Origin: Parelaphostrongylus tenuis
Lineage: Eukaryota; Nematoda; Chromadorea; Rhabditida; Metastrongylidae
Assembly (NCBI GenBank): GCA_019055375.1
Contig: JAHQIW010000358.1
Location: 1 to 64,000, forward strand
Reading direction: 5' to 3'
DNA length: 64,000 nucleotides
How positions within the stretch are numbered: position 1 is the first letter of the stretch; the number at the start of each line of letters is the position of its first letter. The notes under the pieces are model-generated. The model was not told the origin of the DNA. It made no database searches and worked only from the letters and a program-made list of their open reading frames with translations. A program made the translations under genes and the position numbers. Shown one piece after another: positions 11,791 to 22,689 of this stretch.

Positions 11791-12871
11791 TTTCGGAAAT
11801 TACATGATAGTTTAGGCAAGCAGATGGTCCATGACCTTAGAGAGCAGATGACATCGCAGAGGTCGAAGTGGCGAGAACGGTACCCAGCTGCCGACAATCT
11901 CAGCAGTCTGTTCGATCGCCAGACATTACCCGTATAGTCGTGTGGCCGGACAACCTCACCTCAATTCCTTATCTATCCATTATTGCTCTTTTACACAATC
12001 TCGTTGTCGTGTACCTAAATGCTATCATAAGGTCCTGTTCATGTAATTGTTAAATGAACTCACAAAAAATGTTAGCGGAGCATAGTGCTTTCGTGGCGGA
12101 GCGAACTCACTTAGGCTACACTCACTCACTTAGGGTATAACTGCTACATGTCAGGCTGCAATGTCGAAACAGGTGTTTAGCACCTTATAAGTGCCATAAC
12201 AGGCCTCATGATAAACTAAAGATATGTCATCAGATTATATATTGTTTTGAGTCAGGTCTATAGAAACAGTGGACTGCAAATATATGATTTATTTTACTCC
12301 CATTCTTATTTAGCGGTAGTAGATTGCTGCATGAAATGTTGATGGAGGAAAGTCTTGGTCAGATGAAGTGATTCTCACGCGTAGAGCACCCGATTAACGG
12401 TGACTTCACGTAATAAAAGCCAGTGAGAAAAATTCTATTGTTTATCTGACTATCGCGCGATTCATGTTTTACCGAAAAATTCGTTTCAAACTACATTTTA
12501 CCACACATGGTAATGAACAAATTTACTATATAAACGTCCTTACTTCTCCGTTTTACTCTAGTTTTCCAGTCCTGATTCAGCAAGCCTCTGATATTTGCTT
12601 GAACGTCCAGATAGTATTGAAGTCATCAATATATTTTGCAGCTTAACCGTTGTCCTACGTTCTCTTTGAAGTGGTATATTGTGATTTAATAATTCAACAT
12701 TAGCCCATTTTCCAGTTATAAATATAGATGGTAAAATCATAGAATCAAACAAATAATTAAGTTTGTGACACGAAAGAGTATTCCAGTTCGTATCAACTAG
12801 ATATGACCTTCAGCATAGGTTTTTGAAGTTGCCGAATTTTGCAGATTTTATCATTGCATAACATTTCCTAC
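11791..12871. other. Spacer, no gene recognised
   Basis: Short open frames only, none with supporting splice sites or protein similarity. Confidence 0.4.
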
Positions 12872-13022
12872 CTCATTCAGTTCCATTGATGCTCTGCTAA
12901 CAAACAACGTCTTCCATGCAAATTTCGGTGAAGCTGAGTGCATTTAGGTTGATATACATCGAGGTGGTTGGTGTCAAGGCAACGCCTAATATTTCAAACC
13001 TCACAAAACTTGACTTTTTCAT
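12872..13022 (-). pseudogene. Isolated first exon of an SLC17-like transporter, two stops
   Basis: On the minus strand it reads MKKSSFVRFEILGVALT and ends with ICMEDVV, the paralogue of the exon at 49252-49402. Both are exactly 151 bases with the donor in the same phase. Here TCG has become TAG after VVC and a second stop TGA lies just before the donor. No second exon follows on the minus strand. It is a dead exon on the opposite strand to the other family members. Confidence 0.75.
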
Positions 13023-13399
13023 AGCACTTAAGAAGAAAATCAATGTTGAAGAGTAGATCATCATGAAAAAATGATGGACTTTTCTCATGAACGATTACCA
13101 ATGACTTCAGTTCATCACTGAGTAAATCTGTCATTTCGTAAATGGGTAAAAGCAACATTGAATAGCAACATATCACCTCGAACTGCGGGCTCTTGAAACA
13201 TGCAAGTCTTACGTATCCAAAATTGTAATAATTCAGTTATTAGGGAATGTTCACCTTTTATGAGAAATCAAATGACCTTGACGGGTGAAAGGTCGGTATA
13301 ATATGATAAAAATACCAGCTAAAGAGAAATCGGCTATAAAACACTGTAGGTTCGGTGATATTTTCACTTGACATACAGTGTGAATCGATCGTCAATGAT

Positions 13400-13580
13400 A
13401 CCTCTCTGTAGGGAGAACAGGCTCCCGAGATAACTGGCTAATGAAAAGATTGAAAGACGACGGGTTCTGCCCGACTGACAAGTCTGTAAGGACGAAACAC
13501 GTGTATAGGGCTATACAAGAGCTCTTACCAGACCACATGACGTGCTGGCTCGAATAATATTGAAGAGATCCAATACCGAT
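13400..13580 (+). mobile_element. Single class 3 hammerhead-bearing repeat
   Basis: Shares the ribozyme block and the flank ATACAAGAGCTCTTACCAGACCACATG... with the right arm of the 50485-50875 foldback. No opposing arm was found here. Confidence 0.5.
13469..13511 (+). ncRNA. Hammerhead ribozyme, class 3, one core change
   Basis: Stem I GCCCGA/TAGGGC (one mismatch), core CTGACAA (consensus CTGANGA, so G8 is A), stem II GTCT-GTAA-GGAC with a GNRA loop, GAA, self-complementary stem III ACACGTGT, cleavage-position A. The G8 change should greatly reduce activity. Confidence 0.6.
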
Positions 13581-13654
13581 ATGTTTTTACCAAGCTAAAT
13601 CATTGTCGGTTGATCACCGACATGCCGATCGTAGAAAGCCTGGTAGCAGAACAG

Positions 13655-13775
13655 GAGCGTCGGTAGGGTGCTTGGTTAGCAAGCGCCCTCGGAAAAGATG
13701 AAATGCGGGTTCGATTCCCGACCGACTTTTGAACTTTTGCATATCACTCAGCATTATTGTATATATAATGCTGCG
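13655..13775 (+). repeat. tRNA-derived SINE family 1, tRNA-like head
   Basis: 13659-13726 folds like a tRNA: GTCGGT pairs with ACCGAC as acceptor stem and CGGG-TTCGATT-CCCG forms a T arm with a perfect B box. It is followed by the family tail TTTTGCATATCACTCA and TATATAATGC. The same tail after other heads shows this is a SINE rather than a working tRNA gene. Confidence 0.6.
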
Positions 13776-15520
13776 ATCATGCCACAGCTAAAAGAGCGGT
13801 GAATTAAAGAAAATTCACAGATTTCAGCCACCACAGATATTTCAGATTGTGGTCGATTGTACTGCAGAAAGCAGTTACCCTGCATACCACTTTTTAGCTA
13901 GTTTTGTAATATTTGTTTCTGTGTCGTTATAATTGAAGGAGCAGCTAGAAACGCAGTGATTAACGATTATGTGCAGCACATGGACAGTATCACTTGGATT
14001 GCACCAGCTTTTCTAAAGGGTCATTGAATCTCAAAGAAATGATAGCGGGAGTAGTATGCTGATAGGAACTATAATAGCTTTTGAACGATGGTAATTATCA
14101 TACTTAATATGGTCGAAGTCATTGCACATTGCTTGACTTTTCCTTTGAAATAAAAAAAGCTGAACCTTAGATAACAAGTGTCTAACGATTGAAGAAGTCA
14201 AGGAGAGAAGCGCGCAAAAACTGGTTGTACTTTGCAAAGGACTTGTTAGTCGAGGTATTCGTCGACAACGAATCCGTCTCAAAAGTGGCAGTGATTCCTT
14301 GTCGAAATCTTCTTTACTCGCATTTGAACAACAGCATCACGACATTGCTGTCGCCTCAGCTTTTAGATAGTCTCATTTGACTAGTCGTTTTATTGGGACC
14401 AAGGATACCGGAGTAGTGAGTGATGCAGATCATCCGGAAATAAGTGCTGTTCCGCTAAAACACACCGTTCGAGAACATGGTACTAATGCAATGTCCTCTC
14501 CCAACTTCTCCTTATCATCCAAGCAGGTACATCTTGACTTGACTACTTCAAGATTGCAAGGAGGATCCATTCTGTCATCATTCTATGGCATTCACAGAGA
14601 AGATGGCAGTCATCAGACAGCAGTGGAAACAAAATGTGGAATGTGTGAAGACTTTAAGAGACCGACCTCATATAAACTCCGCCTTTGAAAACTAATGCAC
14701 TTTGAGTTTGTACATGTTAAGCTGACACGATGGTGATATCAGCCGTTGACAATGATATTATTTTTGTTGTTATTTTTGCTGCTATGCGATAGCTAGTGTT
14801 TCGCTGAGCCGTCTTCTTCAGAGCATGTACTGTTTTGTTTAATGCTATCCATATTAATACAAACTACTTTTTCTCGAGCTTCTGCGAAGTGGATATAACT
14901 TCTTCAAAACAGTGACTGACGTCTCGACTGCTTCGCTTACCTCGAGGCTATGCCGTAGAATAGCAGTCAACTTTCAATTATCGCCTTTATGTTTTATTAA
15001 TTCTACTAAAGTTTGGAGGTAGCGCCGTGGTTGGTGATGCGGGTATTAGGACGCAAGATAATGGGCAAGACTTTAGTTTGATCATTTCCGCAATAATCTC
15101 GTCAGATCAATCACCTGAACGATTAGAATTGCCTTAGCTCAACTACCACTTAGAATGAAATGTTGGGACGTTTGTGAAGGATGACGCAGAGAAACAAATC
15201 TAATGCTAGAAGTTTTGCGGTCCGGAGAGTAAATTGTGGTGGCTGATGACGGTTCGTGTAAAATAATTTTTTAGACACATTGTTGGTCCGCCTTCGCACT
15301 GTCTTTTCTTCACTATGCGGATCGCAGTACTTCTATCATTCAATCCGTTGTTTCGTTAACTTCTTGAACGTCGTAGAATAGCTGTTGAGCGCGTCTGCTT
15401 GCAATCTCAAATGTAGCCTAGCTGTAGCATTTTATTAGACGTTGTTGTTGACTGGGGCACAATGAATACGACTAAGATCACCTTTCTTCAGCAGTAATGT
15501 AATGTTATATATTCAATGAA
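13776..15520. other. Spacer with a possible decayed hammerhead
   Basis: Open frames of 63 and 103 codons (14189-14380, 14377-14688) show no recognisable domain. At about 14785-14835 the minus strand reads CTGAAGA, then a short hairpin, then GAAAC, similar to the class 4 motif at 22439, but stems I and III are not convincing. Confidence 0.35.
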
Positions 15521-15529
15521 GTTGAGTGA

Positions 15530-15745
15530 TATGCAAAAACTTGGGTCTCGCGCGGAAGCTGAACCCGCGTTACATCTTTTTTGGGCGTGCGTTCTATCTA
15601 CTGTGCTACTGGAGCTTCTGCTGTGAGTCTTCTGGCATACAGGCTATAGATTAGCACATGCCTCTGATGTGAGTAATACGCGGGTTCAACTTCCGGCTGA
15701 GGTTAAGTTTTGCTTAACATCCAGTGTTACTCGACATATAGTGAT
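15530..15745. repeat. Two facing SINE family 1 fragments
   Basis: 15535-15620 carries the family in reverse (ATGCAAAAACTTGGG, GAACCCGCG) and 15675-15745 in forward orientation (CGCGGGTTCAACTTCCG, then TTTTGC...CATCCAGTGTTACTC). Together they form an imperfect inverted pair. Confidence 0.5.
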
Positions 15746-16740
15746 AACATCATAACAGTACTGAGAAAGGTTAACTCTTCAAGAACCATGAGGGACTTTT
15801 TGTGCTCGTCGCGTGACGCCAAATCTTACTCAGCTGTTGTAATGGCGGCGGCGCGTATCGTGGGAATGCAGGCGGCAAAGCAGAGACTCATACCTGCCTG
15901 ACTGCTGCGCAAGCGAAGGCGCGACGCCGCCTGCTAATCAACGTTGGTTAAGTAGTTGAGTCCTCAGAGGGTGAAGTAGGCAGTTTTAGACCATTTAATA
16001 TATTCAAGTGTTAATGGCTGTCAGTGTAACTCAATTCAACGCCAAAATGTGCTTATCGCGCTCTTGTGTCAACGATTGGTTGTTAACAGAATCGGTACCT
16101 TGTATCGCAAAAAGAATGAGAGGACTGACATCGCCGGTAGTGTACTGCTTAGCACGTCATCCCCCTTCCTCTAGAAAGTGATTCAGTGTAGGTTTGACCT
16201 TCTGGCATTTTGTTTTTCCGTCAATAAGTTAAAAGGAAGGATACTGCAGCTGTGGTACCGTCGATACTCGAAAAGTTTACGAATGATCTGTTTTCTAGGA
16301 AGTCGATATCACTTTCATGTTCAACTCACGAATTCTTGTAGAAAACTCGAAAACGTCTATGCGAAGTATCTTTGAGACTGAGAAAGAGTTGCTGGTTAGA
16401 TGTGTTTTCCAGGAATGTAACATATCTTATCAAAATTTTTTGCAAAATAAGTCTTTTGTGGGTGGTCATACTTTTTGCCAGTATTACCTTTATGTGAATT
16501 TAAAAATTATACTCGCGGATGCTCGTTTTGCTTCCAAAATGCTAGCCTTTTTTTAGGAAAAATTCAAAACTCGATTGATAGAGGAGCTTGATTCTGCTGA
16601 ATGGATTGAAAAAGGTCCGTGAATAAAAGGTTCGTATTGTGACACATGTTCTAAGTCTATGTTTATGCCATTTCTAAGCATCCAATTCAAACAGTGTTAA
16701 AGAGCTGGTTGATAGATTGGGCTATCAAACTTTCAATTTG
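15746..16740. other. Spacer, no gene recognised
   Basis: A GC-richer stretch at about 15835-15930 weakly resembles the 3' part of SINE family 2 (ends AAGGCGCGACGC). Otherwise nothing recognised. Confidence 0.35.
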
Positions 16741-16749
16741 TTGTTGTGG

Positions 16750-16905
16750 TTGTGAGCGTATCTCGGCAGTGGTTAGAGTACTCTGTGACGCACACGTGGT
16801 CGATTGTTCGATCTCGTGCTCAAGGCCCATCAGGCCTCCCATCCCTCCACGGTCAGAGAATGGATAATGGCCTGTCTGGTAGGTGAACAACACTGACTTG
16901 ATTAG
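16750..16905 (+). repeat. tRNA-derived SINE family 2, copy
   Basis: Head GGCAGTGGTTAGAG (A-box-like), GACGCACACG, B-box-like GTTCGATCTCG, then the tail GGCCTCCCATCCCTCC and CCTGTCTGGTA. The same order recurs at 30725-31000 (reverse), 31040-31310 and 59638-59785. Confidence 0.6.
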
Positions 16906-16944
16906 ACTATAAGATTTCACCGTGCAAGTGAACGACTTCAGCAG

Positions 16945-17390
16945 TTGTCATTATTGCGAAAGCACTCTGGTCTTAATGTTGATTATCAATCACTTCTGCC
17001 ATTCACAATGCCTTGCTGCACCTCATACTCTTTGAAAAAAAATGGAAAGCCTATGCCGAAACGGTGTTGGGAAACTTGTATCCTCGAACTGGATTACTTT
17101 CTAAGCCTCCCCTTCCTCTTACATACGAGTTCAAAAACTCATCACAACCTGAATACGTATTTCCCAAGCCGTGCGGCTTATGCAGAGATTGACCACATCT
17201 TTGTGAACAAAAAATCGACTTGATTAACATCGACGGCCTATATTCTTTAGTACTAAGTCGGATGACCACATTCTCCGTCAGAAGATCTGTTGTAAACAAC
17301 AAAAATGTAAAGAAAATGTTGTCGCGGTACGAAAGAAAGCGACCTATGTCTACGACATGGCTAATGATGCCTGGTTTTAGCATCAAAACT
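16945..17390 (+). mobile_element. LINE endonuclease-domain remnant
   Basis: Frames contain AAYAEIDHIFVNKK followed, after a shift, by TKSDDHILRQKI, the C-terminal EIDHI and SDH motifs of the apurinic-type endonuclease of nematode LINEs. Broken by stops and truncated on both sides; it ends at the boundary of the next foldback. Confidence 0.55.
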
Positions 17391-17392
17391 GT

Positions 17393-17660
17393 ATGATTTT
17401 AGTATCGTTCAATTGCGCATCTTCCTGCAAACATTTTGGTATTCAACTTGCCTATACTTGCTTTAAGGTGGAGCAGTCTTGGGAAGAAAATCGCTTGATA
17501 CCCGTGCACGAATTTGACGAATTTTTTCATTGGTCCAAGCGAATTTGGTCCAAAGACTGCTCCATCCTGAAGCAAATAGAAGCAAATTGTATATCAAAGT
17601 GTTCACAAGAAAATAAGCAAATGAACTTTACCAAAATCAAACGATTTCATTGCAAAAATT
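17393..17660. mobile_element. Foldback MITE related to the mariner copy at 46165
   Basis: Inverted halves: TTCAATTGCGCATCTTCCTG and ACATTTTGGTAT...CTTGC.TTAAGGTGGAG on the left, their complements at 17560-17660 on the right. Same family as 19905-20435 and 41110-41480. Confidence 0.55.
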
Positions 17661-18438
17661 TTATCAAAACACTAAAACGGCACGAACATTTAACACGACC
17701 TATTAGAATGTGATGATTGTAGAACAACGATACAGCTTTTTTGGCAGAGTGTCCTAAATTTTATCAATTCTTGAAGTTTTCCAGCGGCTGATCAAGAAAT
17801 TAGGAGCGTGTTCACTATATCAGTAGTCTCGTTCATTGCGTGAACGGCCCGATCTGCCCAGGTGCAAGTTCGTTCCGCACTGGGTGCATCGGGCTTCTCA
17901 TCCTTCCGCGGTTAGAAAATTAGCACCGAACTTCTAGCGAGTTCAATCCAGGAATTCACAGAGCAGCGCACTAGCACAATTAACCTAGGATCTAATAGAG
18001 TATGAACTTCAACGACATCCAGCGATGTTTGTGGCGAACACGAAAAATCCTCGAGCAGTATCCAAGGCGGCATACAAAAAGCGTAAAGACTTTTGAGGCT
18101 GGCGGGTACCAGGAAACAGCAGTGCAATAAGTGTCAGTACTCTTCTCCAAATAAGGAAAATTGCAAAGCGGTGCCGTGATGGTGGAATGGTAGTAAGCGT
18201 TCCCGGTTTTGGTGAAGAGCGTGTTCATCACTCAGTGTCGTGGTGATCTACTTATCATTGTTGAATCACTACGAGAGACTAGAATAGACTACGGCGTACG
18301 TATGCGTTGGACCATCAGTATGAGTATGAATAACAACTCTACATGATGCATCTCTCTGTGCTGGTTAACGCCGAGAGCCTGTAGAGTGTTATATATTGGA
18401 GCTTCGGACATTGCCAGATCACTTGTTAATATATTCAG
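17661..18438. other. Spacer, possible further exons of the following gene
   Basis: 17826-17910 weakly resembles SINE family 2. The gene ending at 18731 should have exons upstream, but none could be identified with confidence. Confidence 0.3.
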
Positions 18439-18731
18439 ATGGATTTCTGAGTTGGAGATTGAACAACTCGAAAGTAAATGCCTTGCCAAATTCAAAGAGG
18501 CTCTTCGTTCGCAAACAGTGATGAGCTTCTTCAAGAAAATGACTCGATTACAGATCAGTGGTAAGCGTATCTGGACCATATCTTTACTTCTTGATTACTA
18601 TTTGAACCATTCTTTACTTTCTGCTGTCAGATCCTCTCACTACGATACAGATTTGTCTCCTCACTCCAGGATGCTATACTGTTCTTGGTGACGAGGATGC
18701 AGCTCAAATTTTGAAAAATGGAGATTTATGA
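18439..18731 (+). CDS. 3' end of an unrecognised gene, two exons
   Basis: Exon 18439-18560 follows an excellent acceptor (AATATATTCAG) and ends at a GTAAGC donor; exon 18631-18731 follows CTGCTGTCAG and ends in TGA. The joined frame is open: WISELEIEQLESKCL, LRSQTVMSFFKKM, then LTTIQICLLTPGCYT and a C-terminus DEDAAQILKNGDL. The two splice phases agree. It looks soluble, with a charged helical first half. I do not recognise the family. The start of the gene is not identified. Confidence 0.5.
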
Positions 18732-18794
18732 TTTTTGAGTAGGTTGTATGTTTCGCAACATCCCTGTGTCTCTGCTAATTATTTGTGTTTGCAG

Positions 18795-18896
18795 TTTTAT
18801 TTTGAAGAAAATCAGTGGAATGAGGATGCTGGTGGCCAAATAGTTTATAGGAGGAAGGACGCTGAAGAGGCAGTGCGTTCAATATTCTTGAGTTAA
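18795..18896 (+). CDS. Possible terminal exon, family unknown
   Basis: After a strong acceptor (TTGTGTTTGCAG) a 33-codon frame reads YFEENQWNEDAGGQIVYRR and ends in TAA. Composition is protein-like. Its phase does not fit the exon ending at 18560, so it belongs to another isoform, another gene, or is chance. Confidence 0.25.
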   Translation, partial: FYFEENQWNEDAGGQIVYRRKDAEEAVRSIFLS

Positions 18897-18964
18897 ACTT
18901 CTCATTCACCTTCTTTGCAAATACATCAGGGTATCTAAGAGTGCTGAGTGGTGTGGAAAGCATT

Positions 18965-19165
18965 CGGCTATAGGTAGGAGTTGAACCTGCATGTCACCCA
19001 TCTCGGGGTGTGCACACTAGCACTACATCACCAAGGTCACCGTTTTGAAAGGTAGCAAAGCAATGGGCTGGGTGATGTATGGTTGCACACACCCCAGTAT
19101 GGCTGAAACGTGGATTCAACTCAATCGAAGAACTTGCATATCTCTCAGTATCCTTGTATATATAA
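18965..19165. repeat. Inverted pair of SINE family 1 fragments
   Basis: GGAGTTGAACCTGCATGTCAC on the left and ACGTGGATTCAACTCAATC on the right face each other around a short centre containing GGGGTGTGCACAC and TTGCACACACCCC. The right half continues into the family tail TATCTCTCAGTATCC...TATATAATTATAAC. Confidence 0.5.
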
Positions 19166-19169
19166 TTAT

Positions 19170-19900
19170 AACACCAGTATCCTGCTACAGGAGCTTTGAA
19201 ATGAAAAAAATCCAAAGATCACACATTAAGGTACACAAAGAAGATAAACGGACCGATTATCGGGTTTTATCTTAAATTGTTAGTTTTGAATTACTCTTTC
19301 ATTTACGAAAGTATGGGGTCAGTTATCGTGTGAGGATATCTGTTCTTAGAAGTAGAGTTCTTGTCTTTAGATACTTCGATGTCCTCCAGCAACTGACGCG
19401 ATGGCTAAAGTACATCGTGAAAAGAACGCGTTTTTATCTTTTAAATAAGTCAATCATTTAGCCGGATCAGATCCTTTCTTTATTATTGCGTTATTTATAC
19501 ATGATAAAGTGGAATAATACTTTGATAAAAAGTTTTTGAAATGGACGTGTTTCGGCAAATTTTGCATTCCTGCAACGCTGGAATAAAGTGTAGAAGGTGT
19601 CTTAGTGCTTTCCTCCCATTTATTTGATTTTCACTCCCGCCGATGTGTACCATCAGTGACGGCGAAAAATGTACCATATTACTCAATCATTTTCAATCTT
19701 CGGCTCTAAAAACTAACGTTTTCCACATATTCAGTGCTCATCACAGCCCTAACCTTGCACAACCTATATAGGATTTAGACAGGATTGTAACCGATACAGT
19801 TCTGCAAGTTTGAACTTCACAATCTTTACATACTTACCTTTTGTATCCTATACAAACAGCGCATTTTGTGGTAGTTTCCAAAATATTAATTTGTCCCATA
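19170..19900. other. Spacer, no gene recognised
   Basis: No exon or known repeat was identified. Confidence 0.35.
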
Positions 19901-19904
19901 ATTT

Positions 19905-20435
19905 TTCACACTAGAGAAGTAAGCACCAAATTTATTAATCAGAAGTAATTGAAATTACATGGTTATAACGTCTTTCAATTGCGCATTTTCTTTTGTACAT
20001 TTTGGTATACAACTCGCCTATACTTGCACTAAAGTGGAGATGTATTAGGAGCGAATTCTCATGCACGAATGTTGCGTAGGAGAAAATGCTAGTTAATAGA
20101 GCTTCTTGTCGATGGTCCAGTGCGACTGACCCTCCAAACTGTACTCTCCAGCTTTGTACTTCATGACCCATTTCCTAGCCGTCCTTTTCCGCAACCGTAT
20201 CATCTCCCAAGCTCCATTGCGCGCCGCTTCATTATCGTTTTCCACCTACGGGCCATTTGAGCGTGAATACCAAGTGAACTTGTTCCCAAGACAATTCCAT
20301 CTTGGAGCAAGTGGAGGCACGCTGTATGCCAAAATGTTTACAGAAAAATGCGCAGTTGAACAATAGGAAAATCACGCAATTTCAATTACTTATGGTAACT
20401 AATTCGGTGTTTATTGCTTTAGTGCTAAAACTTAT
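19905..20435. mobile_element. Foldback MITE, mariner-related family
   Basis: About 130-base inverted ends: left AGCACCAAATTTATTAATCA, AGTAATTGAAATTAC, TTCAATTGCGCATTTTC; right the complements ending TATTGCTTTAGTGC. The termini match those flanking the mariner transposase remnant at 46165-46895. No transposase inside. Confidence 0.65.
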
Positions 20436-20544
20436 GGAACGACCTAATCATATAATAACAAACACACATCTCATTATCTTCGTTTAGTCATCAGTTGTCT
20501 AAAATATATTCTACCATGGTGATTTATCCAGAAATGTTGAGCGA

Positions 20545-20745
20545 TTTACGAAGCTTTGAACATCAGACGGGAATCGAACCTGGACGTCACTTTATACGGG
20601 GCGCGCGATAACCAGTTCGTGCAATTAGTTAACACGCGTTATCAGAATAGGTGAGATGTAGGCTCGACTCCCGTCTGAGGTGCAAAGTTTTGCAAATTAC
20701 TCAAAATTATCGGATATATAATCATAACGTCTTAGTAATACTAAA
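20545..20745. repeat. Inverted pair of SINE family 1
   Basis: CAGACGGGAATCGAACCTGG on the left and GGCTCGACTCCCGTCTGAG on the right are inverted copies of the tRNA-like T arm and 3' side. The right copy runs into the tail TTTTGCAAATTACTCAAAAT, TCGGATATATAATCATAACG. Confidence 0.6.
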
Positions 20746-20749
20746 AAGC

Positions 20750-21780
20750 GCTTAAATGAGGATTCGTGTTATTTGCATATTTCAACATATTTAAATCTTG
20801 AAGTCGAGATAATTCATTAGATTTGCGCTCATCCGCAATACTATCCATGAATTTGGTGGCAAATGATTTAGCTGCAGTGCATTTCCTAGACGTCTTGCCG
20901 ACACAGACGCTAATTTTGTATGTGTATCCGCCATTTGTTTTTGCGAGAACGCATTACTTACCAGTTGACCTAAACTTCGACAGCTTGTTGTGTAGGAAGG
21001 CTCATTTGATTTTTGTCGCTAATATAGGTGAGAAGATCGAATCTGCGAGATACGTAAAACCTGACATCGACCTTTTGACTATGCGCTGAATGTCATCTGA
21101 TCTTTCATTCTGCTTAGATGGCGAGCAAGTTTCTGATGGATATACTAGGCCAAGGGGATTGCTGAGTTGAAAAGGTAAGCATTTAGCCGTACTTTCTGTG
21201 TTCCTTAAAGACGTCTTCGATCTACCCGGCTTTTTCGTTTTCCCCTTATACATAGGTTGTAAGAGATATTTTCAAAGTGGTTTGAGCTCAATGGCTAAAG
21301 TTCGCAGGGAAACTTCATTGCCGTGACTTCGATATGACTATTTTCATAGGTAATTCTCAATGGTTTGAAAGTAATAAGTATGACTAATTTTGGTGATTAG
21401 CGTGAGTAATTCAATAGTTGTAGCTAGTATTCCCTTCGAGTCACAACGACATTTGACTGGACAGCAATTATTCGTTCTGTTTCTTGTAACGGTTTTCATC
21501 AATTTTTTTATTAAATACTTTCCCAAATAACTGCATTATCTTCGCTAGCGATTTTATTATTTTGATTATCGCGTATGCAAACACTACGAATTAGCAAGGT
21601 CTCCAGAGCCGTATATATCTACTACAGTGAATAATCACTGAAACTTCTATGTCAGGCGTAAGGTGTAGCAAATAGGAATTTCCGACATATTTCAGGAGAA
21701 AATTCCTGTTTCCTCTGCACGGTAATGAAGTATTTTTGGTTCCTATCGAAGTTATAAAGCTGTGAAATACAAAACCGATA
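20750..21780. other. Spacer, no gene recognised
   Basis: An 88-codon frame at 20823-21089 has no recognisable motif or splice support. Nothing else was identified. Confidence 0.35.
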
Positions 21781-21784
21781 ATCA

Positions 21785-22400
21785 GTCATAATTCTTTCTA
21801 GTTTGACTGCCACTTGCAGTGGTACGATCTTATAGTATACCCAATATGTGGAGTACTATGCAAAAACGTTTGAGTCAGACGGGATTCGAACCCAGATCTC
21901 ACTCTTTCCGGGAGCGTATGCTAACCGTTGCACTACCGACGCCCGCTTTGCGCAGCACTCTTATTTACACTACAACGCGTTGTCTGGCATCAGCCAACCG
22001 TCGACGGTCTGACGGGGCAGCCGCTATCGGCATTGAACCCACTTGTGTTGACAGACATTGGATATCGATAATCAGTCATAATTCTTTCTATTTTGACTGC
22101 CACTTGCAGTGGTATGATCTTATTAGTATACCCAATATGTGGAGTACTGTGCAAAAACTAAAATTATGACTGATTATCGATATCCAATGTCTGTCAACTC
22201 AAGTGGGTTCAGTGCCGATAGCGGCTGCCCCGCCATACCGTCGATGATTGGCTGTTGGCAGACAACGCGTTATAGCGTAAATAAGAGTGCTATGCAAAAC
22301 GAGCGTCGGTAGTGCAACGGTTAGCATACGCTCCCGGAAAGAGTGAGATCTGGGTTCGAATCCCGTCTGACTCAAACGTTTTTGCATAGTACTCCACATA
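21785..22400. repeat. Large palindrome of two SINE family 1 copies
   Basis: A minus-strand copy (21842-22078) and a plus-strand copy (22168-22400) form arms of about 235 bases that are nearly perfect complements. Each has an A box (TAGTGCAACGG), a B box (GGTTCGAATCC) and the upstream block with GCCGATAGCGGCTGCC. The spacer (22079-22167) repeats the sequence just left of the palindrome (21785-21860), as if part of the element was duplicated during formation. Frames of 116 and 66 codons across it are by-products. Confidence 0.8.
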
Positions 22401-22404
22401 TTGA

Positions 22405-22600
22405 ATATACAAAATGAGACTAATACTATATACGTCCAGGCTCTGAAGAAGGCGGGTCGCCGAAACGTCAGCCGAATTTCTACAACTGTTTTATCAACCT
22501 CGCGTCAGCTAATCAAGATAAGTTTTCTCCATTTTCATATATCAATTGATTATGCCGAGGTTTATAGAAAGTCGAACTTTTGAATTGTTACAAAATCGAT
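22405..22600 (+). mobile_element. Penelope-like element tail with class 4 hammerhead
   Basis: Shares TACGTCCAGGCT, GGGTCGCCGAAACGTCAGCC, CCTCGCGTCAGC.AATCAAGATAA and the following AT-rich 100 bases with 31460-31620 (reverse), where it adjoins a Penelope-like C-terminal remnant. Assignment rests on that adjacency. Confidence 0.5.
22439..22473 (+). ncRNA. Hammerhead ribozyme, class 4, minimal stem III
   Basis: Stem I GGCT/AGCC (4 pairs), core CTGAAGA, stem II GGCG-GGT-CGCC preceded by one unpaired A, GAA, two-pair stem III AC/GT, cleavage-position C. All invariant core bases are present. The unpaired A and short stem III make autonomous cleavage uncertain. Confidence 0.6.
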
Positions 22601-22689
22601 ATATATTTCACATTGGCCGCGCATTTCAACTAATAGTTCCCTGAAAGCAACAAAATCACATGAATGTGTGGGGAAAATCCTTTAGTATC

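Noticed and set aside
13659..13726. Possible tRNA gene
   Set aside because: Acceptor stem and T arm pair, but the same head with a shared tail recurs in a dispersed family, so it was called a SINE.
21819..22169. 116-codon open frame
   Set aside because: Lies across the SINE palindrome and includes the tRNA-like boxes; its mirror frame exists on the other arm.
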